From positions 4,647,851 to 4,711,850 of the forward strand of contig NC_089221.1 in assembly GCF_963924675.1 (NCBI RefSeq): a stretch of 64,000 bases of DNA. Direction: 5' to 3'. Source of the DNA: Phocoena phocoena. Its lineage: Eukaryota > Chordata > Mammalia > Artiodactyla > Phocoenidae. This document shows positions 34,012-46,568 of this stretch, one piece after another. The notes beneath the pieces are model-generated. The model was not told the origin of the DNA. It saw nothing but the letters and a program-made list of their open reading frames with translations, and ran no database searches. Every line of letters begins with the position of its first letter. Position 1 is the first letter of the stretch. Position numbers and translations under genes: made by a program.

Positions 34012-35907
34012 TAACCCTGTCTCTCTGGAAAATAGGAGACTGAAGCCAGTTGGCACTGTGTGAGCCTTAGCCTGAGGGAAATGTGACAATCTTTCAGCAT
34101 GCTTACCTGCTTTGGGACAGGCAAGCATGGGGACATTCATTTTTGTCACCCACTTCTCCACTCACAGCCTCAAGGCGCTGGTATGAACGTGCATTGCAAA
34201 TGACACTAGACTTTAGTTTTACAACCATCTTGCCTCCAAAAGACCCCAGACCAGTAAGCCTTCCAGGACTAGGGACGTGCTGGGTGCTACTGTGAAGACC
34301 AGGACCGTCTCCTTCTCTCAGTGGGTCAGGGACACCCTGGACACGTGAAATAAGCTGAGACAGCTGCATCCACAGGGACCCCGACTGAGACTATTCCAAG
34401 CTCTGAGACACTGTCCATTTCTTTCTGCACAATAGAATCCACCGGACCATTAATCTAGCACAAATAAATATTATCACATGCTTTGGTGGGGACACAAAGG
34501 CAAATTGGGTTCACCGTGAAGATTATCTTGCTCTTTGTTTCATATTAAAATGCCTAGAAGTCTCCCAAGAGACCATGTCAAAGATGAAATTTATCCATTG
34601 CTCTGCATTTGCTAATTTGGTAAGAGTTCTGATCTCATTTGTGGGGCTTAATATAGAAATTCATTGAACCTGAACAGACACACAGCAATGAGGAATTTAT
34701 CCAATGCCATTTTCTGTGATATGTGTCAGAAACTATACACAGTATGCTGCTATCTCTTTACACATATATATGATCATACATATGTCCTATATAATGTCAA
34801 AAATTCTGAGGCAAAAATGCACTTAGCTCCTAAAAGCATCATACCTTCCAAACAGCATAATGCCTTCCAAATTCTTCCTAATTTATTTCCTCTGATTTTT
34901 GAAAGAAAGATGCTGTGTTTTACAGTATTAATATTTTGTATTGAAAGAACATGTTATAATTCTATACCATAATCCTCAAATTTCAATCAAGTAACATGAG
35001 ATGAAAATTCTAAATTGAGGAATGAAAGATAAGGACCCAGCATCAATTATTGTGACATGCCATTAGACAAAGACTTAGACTATTTTATGGGACTTCACCA
35101 TCTCCTAAGGACCCTAGTCCCACATGTTCTCAGGCAGTTTAGGGGGTGCAGCCATCAAAATAGCATACCTGACAGTGTGACCATACCTGTCAAACTCAGA
35201 GTCCCTGGCCATGTGCCCGCCTTCCCCTCCGGCTGCTGTGTGCCTTGTTTGTCAGCTTAAAAATAAATTCCTTGGTTGAACAAACATGCAGGAACAGCCT
35301 GGATGGAAAAGAATGGGCAGGATTAAATGGTATCTTCATAGCAGTGTTTGTAAATGCTTGAATGTTTATTTTAAAGGTTAGTACATGCCTATTCTTAGCA
35401 GGTAATAGTTCAGCCACAGCTACACTACTTTGCTATTCACATTATTTTGTGTGTGAAATGGGAAAGGTGTCCATATGTATCATCTGAATTTCTCAGATTT
35501 GGCTGTGACAAAAGAAAAATCTTCCGGTTTGCTGCTCTTCTTCACCGTGACTGGGCAGGTTCTGAGGAAGGACAGTAAGACTGTGTGTGGGGAATCGGAG
35601 TTGAGCAGCTCAGTATATGAAATCCAAGATGCTCCGAGGATGGTACAGTTTTATGTTCTCAAAGCAATGCATGCTATGGTAATAACATAGCCATTTGTAC
35701 TTTACCTATAACAAGAAACACAGGGGAACTCGACAACTTCATTGCGCCCTTTACTGGAATTTACTAGAGATCATCTGCAGTGAATTATGTTATTCTGTCA
35801 TATTTCAGAATATTTTGTCCTTGTTGAGTGAAGAGAGCACAGGATAAATGGAACATGTATGGCTGACAATAAGACAAAATCAGTGACCCCAAACTGGACG
35901 ATCCAAA
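34012..35907. other. Unassigned sequence
   Basis: No gene or confident repeat recognised over about 1.9 kb. Open frames of up to 102 codons (34664-34972) lack recognisable domains. Confidence 0.4.
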
Positions 35908-36067
35908 GCTTCCTACAGCTGCTGGAACAAACTACCACAGAGGTCATGACTTGGACAACAGAGATTTTTTATTTTATAGTTCTGGAAGCTGAAGTGCAAA
36001 ATGGTTCTTACTGGATGAAAATTATGGTGCTGGCAGGGCTCTGTTCCTTCTGGAAGCTCTAAGGGGG
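35908..36067 (-). mobile_element. MLT1-like LTR, left part of a split copy
   Basis: Minus-strand LTR. On the plus strand it reads CAGCTGCTGGAACAAACTAC, TAGTTCTGGAAGCTGAAGTG and GGCAGGGCTCTGTTCCTTC. It is interrupted at GCTCTAAGGGGG by another LTR and resumes at 36517. Confidence 0.7.
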
Positions 36068-36516
36068 TGAACTGGCTTGAATGATGTCCCCCCCAGAATG
36101 CATGTCTGCCCGGAATCTCAGAAGGTGACTGTTTTTTGGAATTAGGGTCTTTATAGATGTGATCAGTGAAATTAAGATGAGGTTATATTGAATTGGGAGG
36201 GCATAAAGCAACATTTGATGGCCTTACAAGAGAATTAATCTAATAGAGAGACACAGGAGAGCACTGTGTGAGGAAGGATGTAGAGAGGATGGAGGGATGC
36301 ATCTACGTGCCTAGGGATGTCAAGGATTGCCAGCAACCACCAAAAGCTGAAAAAGGCAAGAAAGGGTCCTTCCTTAGAGCATGGGGAGGGCATGGCCCTG
36401 CCAAGAGCTTGAATGTGGGCTCCCAGCCTCCAGAACCAGGAGACAATAATTTACTACTCTTTTAAGCTACACACGTTTGTGGTTATTTGTTATGACGGCC
36501 CTGGGAGATTAATACA
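36068..36516 (+). mobile_element. MLT1-like MaLR LTR nested inside another
   Basis: A 449-bp plus-strand LTR starting TGAACTGGCTTGAATGATGT and ending AGATTAATACA, with the typical blocks GAATTAGGGTCTTTATAGAT, AAATTAAGATGAGGTTATAT, GATTGCCAGCAACCACC, CCTCCAGAACCAGGAGACAA and GTGGTTATTTGTTATGACGG. It sits inside the minus-strand LTR, with a GGG-rich sequence on each side that fits a 4-5 bp TSD. Confidence 0.8.
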
Positions 36517-36878
36517 GGGAGAATCTGTCCCTTATCTTTTCCAGCTTCTAGAAGCTGCCTGCATCCCTTGTTTCCTGGTACCATCCTCCATCTTCAGAAT
36601 CAGCCATGGTGGGGTGAATCCTCACATTGCATCTCTGTGACCTTCTTCTGTCACCATATCTATCTCCAACTAGAGCCAGGAAAGGGTCTCTGATTTTAAG
36701 AACTTATGTTTTGACTGAGCCTTCTGGGATAACCCAGGATAATTGCCCCATCTCAAGGTCAATGACCTCAATCACACCTACAAAGTCTCTTTGACCACTT
36801 AGGCGACAGGCTCACAGGTTCCAGGGCTGAGGGCCTGGGCATCTTTGCAGGGAAGTGGGGCATTATTCTACCTGTCAA
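36517..36878 (-). mobile_element. MLT1-like LTR, right part of a split copy
   Basis: Continuation of 35908-36067: GGGAGAATCTGTCCCTTATC, CAGCTTCTAGAAGCTGCCTGC, GGATAATTGCCCCATCTCAA and GGGGCATTATTCTACCTGTCA on the plus strand. It is the same family as the plus-strand copy at 17330-17757, in opposite orientation. Confidence 0.7.
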
Positions 36879-39219
36879 AGATGGGCTGGCAGAAAAGAAT
36901 ACCTTGAATTAAAGACAAAAGTATGAGCAATGTAACTTAAGAAAGTCTAAGAAAAAAGTCAACAGCTATTGAATACTCATTACATTCAAAGAGGAGTTCT
37001 GGGGAGAAGGAGAAGGAAAAGAAAAGTTGAATAAGGCAAGTCTTCCTTTAAGAAATCATATTCTAGTGGAGTAAACAATACAAATGCATCTTACCATAGC
37101 ACCCAAGTCATTTACTATGTGACTCCAAAAGGAAGCACAGGAGACTTTCTGAAATTTCACATGGCTCCTTTATTAGAGTCTGTGAAATATTTCCCAGCCA
37201 TGAAATAGGATGCCAGGCAACCAGGGGTTCTGTGATGAACCAGCCAGAGCTCTGTTGGGGAGCAGGGCAGAGCGAAGCTCATACCAGGGACGGTCTCCCC
37301 AAGAAGACCTTTGAACTGGTTCTTGAGTCATGTGCGTGGATTAAGCAAGAGGGAGAATGAGACTCCAAAGAACCAGAACGGTGTGAGCAAGGGAACCGAG
37401 CCGTGAAAGTTCAATGAACATTGAGAAGAGCAAGTGGAATTTTTTAGACAGTATCCAGCTTGAGAATATGAGGGTGAAGTTCAATTTGCTTTGCTCACCA
37501 ATGGCTGCCGAGCACTGAAGACAGCTGTTCTAGACGTTTTTCTCTTTGCCTTTCGCTCATTACTGTTGAGTAGCACACATGATGGCAGACTGTACAACAT
37601 TAGTTTTCAAAACCAAATCCAGCATTCTTTCCTCTTAAGATTGTTTTTTCATGTGCTTAAAATAAGAGTTTAGAGACTAATACTAAAATGACTTAAGTAT
37701 CACTGATGATGTTTAAACAAGTACATTTCCTGTACTTCTGAGTCTTTAGTTTGTGAGCCGGCTGACCAGTGTAGGGGAGGAAAGCTTGTTCACCCCGCCA
37801 ACCCCCGGCAAACATGTCTCTTTGGCATGAGGATTATTTTAGGTTGATTATTTTTAAGAAACAGAAGATTCAGGAAGTCTCTCTTTTTTACTTCCCTCTT
37901 GCTACCTTAAGAATTTAATACAGGGTGTGCTCCCCAAACAGAGCTATCACTAGAGATGTCTGTAAAGAATGTGGGTAAGTGTGGTTAGAAAACTCAGCAG
38001 GGCCTATAGGTAAGGGTTAGTCTTACCTAACTGTCTCCTCCTGGCCCAGCAAACATGTTTACCAAACCCTCAGGAGACATCATTTCTGGAAGAAATGTAA
38101 TATTAACAGTTCTGAATTACCTTTTAAGTAGAAGATGTCCCGAGACTTAATCTCCTGAAGCTCCTAGTGAGGCTAGCTGTACTGGAAGGTTTCTGAGGCC
38201 AGTCAGGTGTAGGGGAGGGGCTTCAGATCAGTGGTACCCAGATCGTGCGTGGAGAGAGGATTGGTGGGTGGCGTTTGGGTTGCATATTTGCTATACTGTA
38301 CATGTCCTTTTCTTTGCCAGCCATTTTTAAACTTCAAAGTGTATCTGTTCTGTGGCTGATGTTCTGAAAACTTTTCATAATTACCTAAATTAACAAGAAA
38401 TAAAATGTTTATTTTAAGCCTGTTTCAAAGGTAACCCTCTCTCATCTCACATGTACATTCTTTTTGTCGAAGAGAAAGACAGTTTCCTCTGCCCTTCTAG
38501 GTTTTCCTGGCTGGTCTAAGAATTAAACTGACATGAGATAGATTAACAGGAGAAAATCAAACAAAAATTTAATAACAAGTATACATGGGAGAGACCCAGG
38601 GGAGCTGAGCAACTTGACAAAACGGCTGAAACCCTCACCTTAGATACTATATTCAGCTAAAGACCCAAAAGGAAATCTGGGGTAATGGTTTGGGACCTCA
38701 AAGGGGAGGAAGGCAATTGATGGGGATGGAAAAGCAAATGTTTTAGATTTCTTCCAGATGGAATGAAATGGACACTCCAAGTCCCCTCCAAGTAGGAGCC
38801 AGATAAGTTGTCTTAAGATTTAGGCTCCGCAAATATCATTCAATCTGTGTGCTGTTTTCTTTAGGCACTTTGCTAATACTGAAGTATTATTTCAAAGTTT
38901 AATGATATTGGATGAGTTTTAAATGCCATCTAATTATTATGTAAATTTGAAGCGAACACAATCAATGTAATAAAATAAAATATCCCATAGGTTATGATTC
39001 TATATCCCTCTGGGAGGTATTTCTGGGAGTTAATTCTGGAACCGGAAAATGATCCCCCTGAAATCCACCACACCTGCTCTAAGTGGGGCACTGAGCTCTG
39101 CCCTTGAAAGTGTGGTTGTTCCGACCACTCTGTGTGGCTTTTATTTTGACACCTACACGTCAGAAGGCAGAGAGCAGAGCCTCATCATATAAGCAGCCAA
39201 TGTATTCACAGGCATTAAG
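36879..39219. other. Unassigned sequence, part repeat-like
   Basis: No gene. 38500-38830 (from TTTTCCTGGCTGGTCTAAG on) reads like an interspersed ERV-type repeat, including AGATTAACAGGAGAAAATC and CAAGTATACATGGGAGAGAC, but I cannot name the family. The rest is unassigned. Confidence 0.4.
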
Positions 39220-39233
39220 AATACAAACTACTA

Positions 39234-39445
39234 GGGCTTTCCTGGTGGCGCAGTGGTTGAGAGTCCGCCTGCCAATGCAGGGGACACGGGCTTGTGCCTC
39301 GGTCCGGGAAGATCCCACTTGCTGTGGAGCGGCTGGGCCCGTGAGCCATGGCCGCTAAGCCTGCGTGTCCGGAGCCTGTGCTCTGCAATGGGAGAGGCCA
39401 CAACAGTGAGAGGCCCACATACAGCAAAAAAAAAAAAAAAAAAGA
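39234..39445 (+). mobile_element. CHR-type tRNA-derived SINE, short form
   Basis: Plus-strand SINE with A box TGGCGCAGTGG (about 39245-39255), a mutated B box (GGCTTGTGCCTC) and a pure A tail at 39426-39443. The TSD is AATACAAACTACTA at 39220-39233 and 39446-39459. The right TSD copy is the beginning of an L1 tail, so the SINE landed at that element's 5' edge. Confidence 0.95.
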
Positions 39446-39572
39446 AATACAAACTACTATACATAAAATAGATAAGCAAAGGGATTTACTCTACAGCACA
39501 GGGAAGTCTTTTCAATATCTGGTAATAACCTATAATGGAACACAATCTGTAAAAAAAATATACATATAAAAC
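39446..39572 (+). mobile_element. L1 3' UTR tail fragment
   Basis: ACTACTATACATAAAATAGA, TTACTCTACAGCACAGGGAA and GGTAATAACCTATAATGGAA identify the older L1 3' UTR in plus orientation. The terminal GCTGTACACCTGAAACTA part is missing or decayed. Confidence 0.8.
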
Positions 39573-42500
39573 AATTCAACAAATGGGAATACAAAGGAAC
39601 ATAAAAACCAACATAAAATGGATCAAAAGATTAAAAAAAAAAAAAAAAGACAGGAGTGTGTTCTGTGCTAGGTGGTTTCACCCATTGTGAAAGATCATAG
39701 ACTTCCCAGGCTGTCAGGGTGTGATGTGTTGTGTTCCGTCCAGCGGTAGATTTCTAGGAACCACTCATAAGGTCCTTGGGTCTTCCAGGCATCGAGACAG
39801 TGGAGAGGAGAGTCAGAGGGGCTCAGGTAGAGAGACCGGACCTTCTGCCATGTGTCCCAGGTGTGCCCCTGCTCTCAGCTGGCAGCGCACACCGTCCCGG
39901 GGCAATGTCCCCGAGACCAGAGGAATCAGGGTGAGTGGATAAGTAGGCCCTGTCTCTCATTTGTCTGTCCTCTTGGCGTGGCCCCTGGCATGGTGACTGT
40001 ATCTCTTTCCCATGTCTTAACACTCAGGACGTTTAGGGTCTCCCCCGCCCGGTTGGACCCTGCCACCAAGAAGATGACTAGGTTGTGTTGCCTCGCTTGG
40101 CACCCTTCCTATCAGCCTGTCGTTCTCATCCCGTGTGTCTATCTTCTTTGCTGTCCTCATCCGATGGTACGGCCGGTCCACCCGTGGTGACAGAAAGAAC
40201 AGGCTGCAGGTTGTCCCCAAGCTGGTACAAATTCCAGATGGGGTGCAGCGTCTTCAGCACCTGAGTGACTACCCCAGCTTCTCTGGGTTTGATGTGTCTT
40301 TGAGTCATTGAAAGACGGGGGCTGTGAGCACTGGTCAGACTTTCATCCCCTGAGCTCCTGGAGGCGAGCTCTGATGACACACAGCCCTGACCTTGCACCT
40401 GTCTGTGCTGTGTTATGAATGACTATGGAAAACAAGGATGACCCCAGTCAGGGGAGCACAGAGGATGCTGGAGCTGGCCAAGCAGTGGTGACATCAAACT
40501 TACCACCCCCTTTTGACAAACCAGGAGAGGTTTCCCTCTCTGCCGGACCCAGGACAGATGTTTTAGGCCTGCCCCACTTTCAGGGCCTATGGCTGCTGGC
40601 ACATCACACCACTCTCCAGGGGTGGGCCCTGCAGCCGTGTGGCTGCCACAAAGCAAGAAGGGTCCAGTGTTGTGTGTATGTGGGGTTGCCTAAGGAATGG
40701 GGGTGTCTACTGATTTAAATGATATTCACTTCTAAAAAATATCTTCATAGCAATGTCTGGACTAGTGTTTGCCCAAACAATTGGGCACCACAGTCTAGCT
40801 GGTCGACACATAAAATTAACCCTCATAGATTCTACCAACGTGAGCTGAATCTGTGCTTGCACCCAACCTCCCACCACAGCTGCCACTGAAGTCAGGGCTG
40901 CACTGGGGGAGAAGCCGTAGGAAGAGGTGTGAGGGGCATCTGGTGGGCAGGGCTCCACCCCGCCCACTTCAGCTGCGGCTGCCTTCTTTCACAGGCTTCC
41001 TACACTGGGACTTAGTAAAAGACTGTGGATAGGTGGGTAAAATGGTTGGGGTATATAGAAGAAAAAAAATGATGAAATAAAAATAATGTACCTTGGATCA
41101 CTGACTTTCAAGTATGAGCCTTCAGTAAATCAGATTTCCCTGTGTGCCCACATGTGTCTGCATATTTCAAGTCACTTGCTAAAATATATCCTACTTGTCT
41201 CTCTCCAGCATGTACACACACACAAGCACACATGAATACAAACCCATAGGGAATCTGATGATAGAACTTGTCACTCCTGGGAATTCAGAGTCTGGTTCGG
41301 GTCTCCAGTCCCAGCCTTGTCATTTCTAACTTGCTGGTTCTGACCCAGTTGTGCTCTAACAAAGAGATGTAACAGCTGCTTCTTGGGGCCTGGGACCTGC
41401 CCGGATGGTGAATTTCTTACAAAGGTAGCCGGGCTGCTGCCATGTGTACACTTAAGATTATTTAATAGGCCTGCTTAGAAGATAGAACTTTCAGATTTCC
41501 TTATGTATATGTGGCTGTTTGAAGGCTTTGTTGAAAATCAACAATTCTCTTTCACTTCCATTACTCATTTCCTACCAAATGCCTACAGAGTATGGATCAG
41601 CTGTTCTTGAGCTACAGTCTAAAGAACAGCAACAGGGTCTAAATATGTCAAATCATCTTGACACAAAGAACAGAGTTCCTGTTATCCTATTTGGAGCCAT
41701 GCATTTACAAACTTAGATGGTTTTGTTGAGATCATTTTTTGAAAGTTAATGATCTCATCTAGACTAATTCGTTATCAGATTTCTGTTTAGGTAAAAATGT
41801 ACCTACACATTTTAAAATATATTAAAATGGGACCCACATCCAGTAACCTTGGAAAAGTCATTCAAGTTATTGGCTCCAAATTTTCCTCTGTGATATAGGA
41901 AGAAGGAGGAGAATTAAATGATCATTAAGGATGGTCCCCTTCCCCACCATCAGGCACAGCAAACTTTAATACCAAGAAGCACCCTCCTGGGAAATATGAA
42001 TAAGAATGATCCCTGGAAATTGTTGCCTCGTGATAGATTTTACTTGTTATTAAGTTTACCAAGAAACTTGTTATAATTTTAATATACAGAAATAGATACT
42101 CAGTATTTCATTACTTTGGTATATGGATAGTGTATATGCTGCAAAAGAGACATATCCCCCCAATTTAGAGACAAAGCTGGTAAACATCACTCTCTGAGCT
42201 ATGATAAAAATCATTATAAAATAATGAGTCAGCTACCTGAGAAATTAGTCTCCAATGTGAAAGACTGACAAATGATAAATTGATCTCTGATGAGATTCCT
42301 ACACTTCTCAAAGTTATACCAAAGACACTTAGGGGTCTTCATCAATTTGGAAAGTGTCCTCAGAGAGACCCACAGGGGAGGTCAGTAGTTGGATAGAAGC
42401 TTTAATCCCATCTTCGGCATCACTTGTCTGGTTTCAAAGTGATTTTATACCAGATAGTCACTACTTAATGGCACTCAGACACAAGATGGCAGGGAATGGG

Positions 42501-42659
42501 ACCATGGCCTGTGTACAGCCTCTGCTCATGGACAAACCCTGGGTCCCCAGGACCCTGATGCCAGGGAGGTGAAGCTGCTTCTGATGCAGGTATGCATCTA
42601 CCTCCGTATGGTTCCAGAAGCATCTCGACAAGGATAAGGAGAAGAGGCAACATTCTGGA
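39573..42659. other. Unassigned sequence, GC-richer in the first 1.4 kb
   Basis: A pure A run lies at 39629-39644. 39660-40980 is GC- and CpG-richer than its surroundings, with overlapping open frames up to 112 codons on both strands (for example 39852-40190 plus), none with a recognisable domain. 40990-42650 is AT-rich with a short CA repeat near 41215. No repeat family identified. Confidence 0.4.
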
Positions 42660-42843
42660 ACCTTCTATGTGCCCAGAACTGCCCCAAACACTTGGCTTGT
42701 ATCATCTCACGGGCTTTTCGCTCCAACTCTAGAACACAGCCTCCATCTAGTCCCTTGACACACAGGAGGAGGGTCAGGGCAAGTGACTTGCCTGAGGCCA
42801 CAAGCAGGTCAGTGGAGAAAAAGAATTGGAACGCAGGTGGGCA
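42660..42843 (-). mobile_element. MIR SINE
   Basis: Minus-strand MIR. On the plus strand the diagnostic block AAGTGACTTGCCTGAGGCC is followed by AGGTCAGTGG and AATTGGAACGCAGG (reverse of the MIR head), and it is preceded by GCTTGTATCATCTCACGGGC. Confidence 0.75.
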
Positions 42844-45453
42844 CCCTCTGTCAAGAAGCTACTCAAAGTGCAGCCTCAGCATTGTGAGGCGGCTTGTTAT
42901 AAATCTACTTTCTCAAGGGCACCAGGGCTGGGGGCCGGGGTGATGTGCTTGTGTGCTAGGCTTTGATAAGGGCTGCCACGCTGCCCTCTTGGGTAGAATT
43001 CTTATCCTGTGGCTGCCTTCCCCTCCCAGCTTCAGACCCAGAGGAGCTAGAACATATTGCTCTCTCCTCGTGCCTTGTTGAGCCTGTGCAGTGATTCTTT
43101 CACGTATTTCTCTGCAACATGCTAGTCCCCACTGTGATAGAGACACGGGCCACAGATGTTTCCTTGGGAATCCCTTTTGTGGTCTATTTCACAAAGTTAA
43201 TGCCAGGATTAACACTAATCTGAAGGACTTGGAGTCACGAAGAGGCACGCATGTTTAAAGCTTTGAGATTTAATGGTTTAAGTGAAAATTTTTAGCAGCA
43301 TGTAAGTGTGATGGAAGAGTGAATAGGATGCCCTGTTTTATATATTCCAGATATAAAACCAGACAGGCTCGATGTTTCCAGTAAGAATAACCTGCACAGA
43401 AGTCCAGTAGTGTCAACACTCCCATTGTAGAAAACAGAAAACCTCCTTCATATGTGTGTACACCCAGACCCAATGGCAAACTCAACAGAATTCATTAACG
43501 TTAACATGGAGAGCTACACAATGCCCAGGACTTTGTAATCCATAAATACGGTGGGCATCTAAGTGGTCCATTCCATTAGGCTTTTTTGATATTGAAAGTG
43601 ACAGGCTTATAAATAAAATATTATTGGGTATGCCAGCAGTCTTGGTGGTTCTTGGAGATACTACTGTATTCATACACTGAGCTACTTGATGCCAAGAAAC
43701 ACCTTGTCTGCTACTATTTTGCTTCTAAGGTGTAAGTGACAATATTATTTTGGAGTGAAGGGAATAAGACAGCATCTCCTGGGATCCACAAAGATACAGC
43801 GCAGATCTGGGAGTGGAAATTATCCATGAGTTAGTAGGTTTGCAATATGTTTGCCAAAATCATTTTTTGTTTATAATTAATATTGCTGCTATATTAGTCT
43901 GCATAAAATAACATGGCAAATCAGTCTTCAGATTTCCCTGGATACCCCAGAGTGTTAACAACAATTATTTATGTTATGGAGACTACCGTTTATAAATGGC
44001 ACGGATTTCTGCTCTTTAGGGCTAAAGGGCATCATAAATCAGGATTACGGAAGTTAAATTTAAACACTGAATCTTTTCTTTTCAATAGAGGAGGATATTG
44101 ATTGAATTAAACAATGACTTTGCTCAATGCTATCATCACTCCTCTTTGCCCTGAATGCATGACATTCTCCAAATAAACTGAGTCTTCAGATTTAGATAAT
44201 ACCTGTGAAGCACAAAAATGCACAGGGATTTCAAATTACTTGATTGACTTCATCAGAAAATATCCTGACATCTCAAAAACTCAAGACAAAAATGCACTGG
44301 GGCCCAAGTAATCTTTTTTACTATATGGGTTAGAGAATCGCTTTTTCTAATCTCCACTTTAAACTGTGGAGATGGATGAAATATCTATACAGAAAAGCTC
44401 ACTTTGGTGGTGGGGGGGTAAATTTAGCAGTATGCCTAATTTGTTCGCAAAAAACAAAAAATGATAAGCTTCTGATTGGTAGCTTGATCGATTTAAGCTA
44501 TTATAGATTCAGGAAGAGGATAGAGTCTGTTCAGTATTCTAAATATCTGAAACAGGGTCACTCTTATTGAGGTCTGGGTCTCCAGACTTTGCCTGCACAG
44601 GACCTTTGAAGCTATAATATCTGAGACAGGCAGCTCTTCTCTTCCCAGCCAGGAGGAGGTGACCCAAGGGAAGTCGCCTCGGTGGCTATTTCTTTTGCAC
44701 CCGCAAGTTTGCTTAGCTTAGCTTTGAGCAGAGGAAGAGAGTATTCTTGTCTGAGCTGGAAACTTCCGATGAAGCAGCTTTATGACTCTCTGTCTCAAAT
44801 GGTAAAACTCAAGTGCTTTCAAGAAATCAAGCCAAGACTGACTGTGAACCCAGAGGTCATAATTGGTGGATCCTTTAACAAGCAGAGCTCCCATCCTGCT
44901 CTAAAACCTCCCTCCTGCTCTCCCACTGAAGTGAAAACTTGCCAGCCTGGTGCTCGTGACCCACCCTGGTTTGGTTCCACCTGCCTTTCCGGTTTCCCAC
45001 TGTGGAAGCAAAATCAATCCTTCTTCCTGCTGCCATTGTAAATGCGTAGACATATGGCATCTTACATTTAGGAAATGAAATTTTTAAAAACACACCCTTG
45101 GAAAAAAACACAGGGTCATCTATCTAGTTCCAGTTTCCAGAGGAGATGAAAACATGAGCGCTTCCTTTGGTAGCTGAGTCTCCAGTGACAGCCTTGCTAA
45201 ACCTGACATCGTTGGCAACAGTGATGCAGAGATATGTCATGACCTTCACGGACACAGGCAGGTGAGGAAACAGCTGTTTTTCCACCATGAAAAAATGAAC
45301 TGTGGGCTTGCTAACCTGGACAGTTTTGTGTGTTTCCCTTCCATTCTGTGTCTGTCACGTATCTTATTATTATTACCGAATGAGCAAAAGTGGCATGACT
45401 GGGATTATGGTCTGATCATCTGATAGTTTCTGTTGGGTATCAAATGATGCAGC
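42844..45453. other. Unassigned sequence
   Basis: About 2.6 kb with no confident repeat or gene. A G run (44411-44418) and a 119-codon plus-strand frame at 44682-45041 are the only visible points; the frame has no recognisable domain. Confidence 0.4.
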
Positions 45454-45500
45454 ATTTGTGTTTGTGTGTGTGTGCATGTGTGCATACATGCATGTGTGCA
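45454..45500 (+). repeat. (TG)n with TGCA interruptions
   Basis: Interrupted dinucleotide repeat: a (TG)n core near 45462-45474, then alternating TGCATG units. Confidence 0.9.
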
Positions 45501-46329
45501 TTTGGCTTTTTGGCCAGTTGGTCTTGGACATCTGATATCTCTGGCATTTCAGACAAGCATCTGCTTGCCACTAGGTCACAAGATGTTATTTTTGCACAGA
45601 TGATGTCATTTATGTCACTCTCCATATCACTGATGCATCTTGTCCTCTGACAATTGATAGAATCTCTATGCTGTTTGTCTTTCTAGCATGCTACCATGAT
45701 GTCCAGTCACTTAAAAAAAAAAAATTTATTCCCTCTGGAATGAAGGAAGTCCCATGAGTTCTGCAACTGTTATGAACTAGTGACCTTGTAGTTCTGCAGG
45801 GTTGTTTTTTTTTTTTATTGTTGTTGTTTTGACCTGTGACTAAAGTGATACAACTTAGGCTTCTAATTTTTTTGATCGTCTAAGTGAAAAACAAAGATTT
45901 TAAGAAGTCCCTGTTGGTCCTTTATTAAAATAATGTGTTTGCAGCTGTAACACAGTCTATTTCTTTGGACAGCTGGTATATGTACTTTCTCTCATTCCCC
46001 CCAACTCCACACACACACATGCACACACCATTTTAGGGAAATTGGTCATGAGAATCTGCCATTTTGTGCACACTCTAAGGATACATACTTCAGAAAAGCA
46101 TATTTATCAGCAAAGGTGAGGAGATGCAGAGCTAGGAGGAAGTACTTTTGCCGCTGGTTTTTATGTGGTTTGGAGAACAAAGAAGAGACCCTTAGGAGAG
46201 TTTTCCTTCATGTGTTAACACCCATGGGTTGCCCGGCAATGTGGGCGGAATGGGAAGCTGGCTTTTGGCATGTCTGGAATGTACTGACTTCCTGAGAAAT
46301 CCAGAGAAGTGATGTCTCTCTCCTCCATC
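45501..46329. other. Unassigned sequence
   Basis: No gene or repeat recognised. Contains an A run near 45713-45724, a T run near 45806-45817 and a short CA repeat near 46008. Confidence 0.4.
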
Positions 46330-46345
46330 AAAAGAACACAGGGGA

Positions 46346-46568
46346 GGGCTTCCCTGGTGGCGCAGTGGTTGAGAGTCTGCCTGCTGATGCAGGGGACTGC
46401 CCTGCAGTCCGGGTTCGTGCCCCGGTCCGGGAAGATCCCACATGACGTGGAGCGGCTGGACCCGTGAGCCATGGCCTCTGAGCCTGCGCGTCCGGAGCCT
46501 GTGCTCTGCAACGGGAGAGGCCACAAACAGTGAGAGGCCCGCATACCACAAAAAAAAAAAAAAAAAAA
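46346..46568 (+). mobile_element. CHR-type SINE with a hairpin insertion, joined to an L1 tail
   Basis: Plus-strand short-form SINE starting GGGCTTCCCTGGTGGCGCAG. A box TGGCGCAGTGG and B box GGTTCGTGCCC are both intact. Between them about 11 extra bases produce a perfect hairpin, GGACTGC-CCT-GCAGTCC (46394-46410), absent from the other copies here. The A tail of 19 bases (46550-46568) runs directly into L1 3' UTR sequence with no flanking DNA between. The left flank is AAAAGAACACAGGGGA (46330-46345). Confidence 0.93.

Noticed and set aside
39852..40190. 112-codon plus-strand open frame in a GC-rich stretch
   Set aside because: GC-rich DNA has fewer stop codons; the opposite strand has comparable frames and I recognise no protein.
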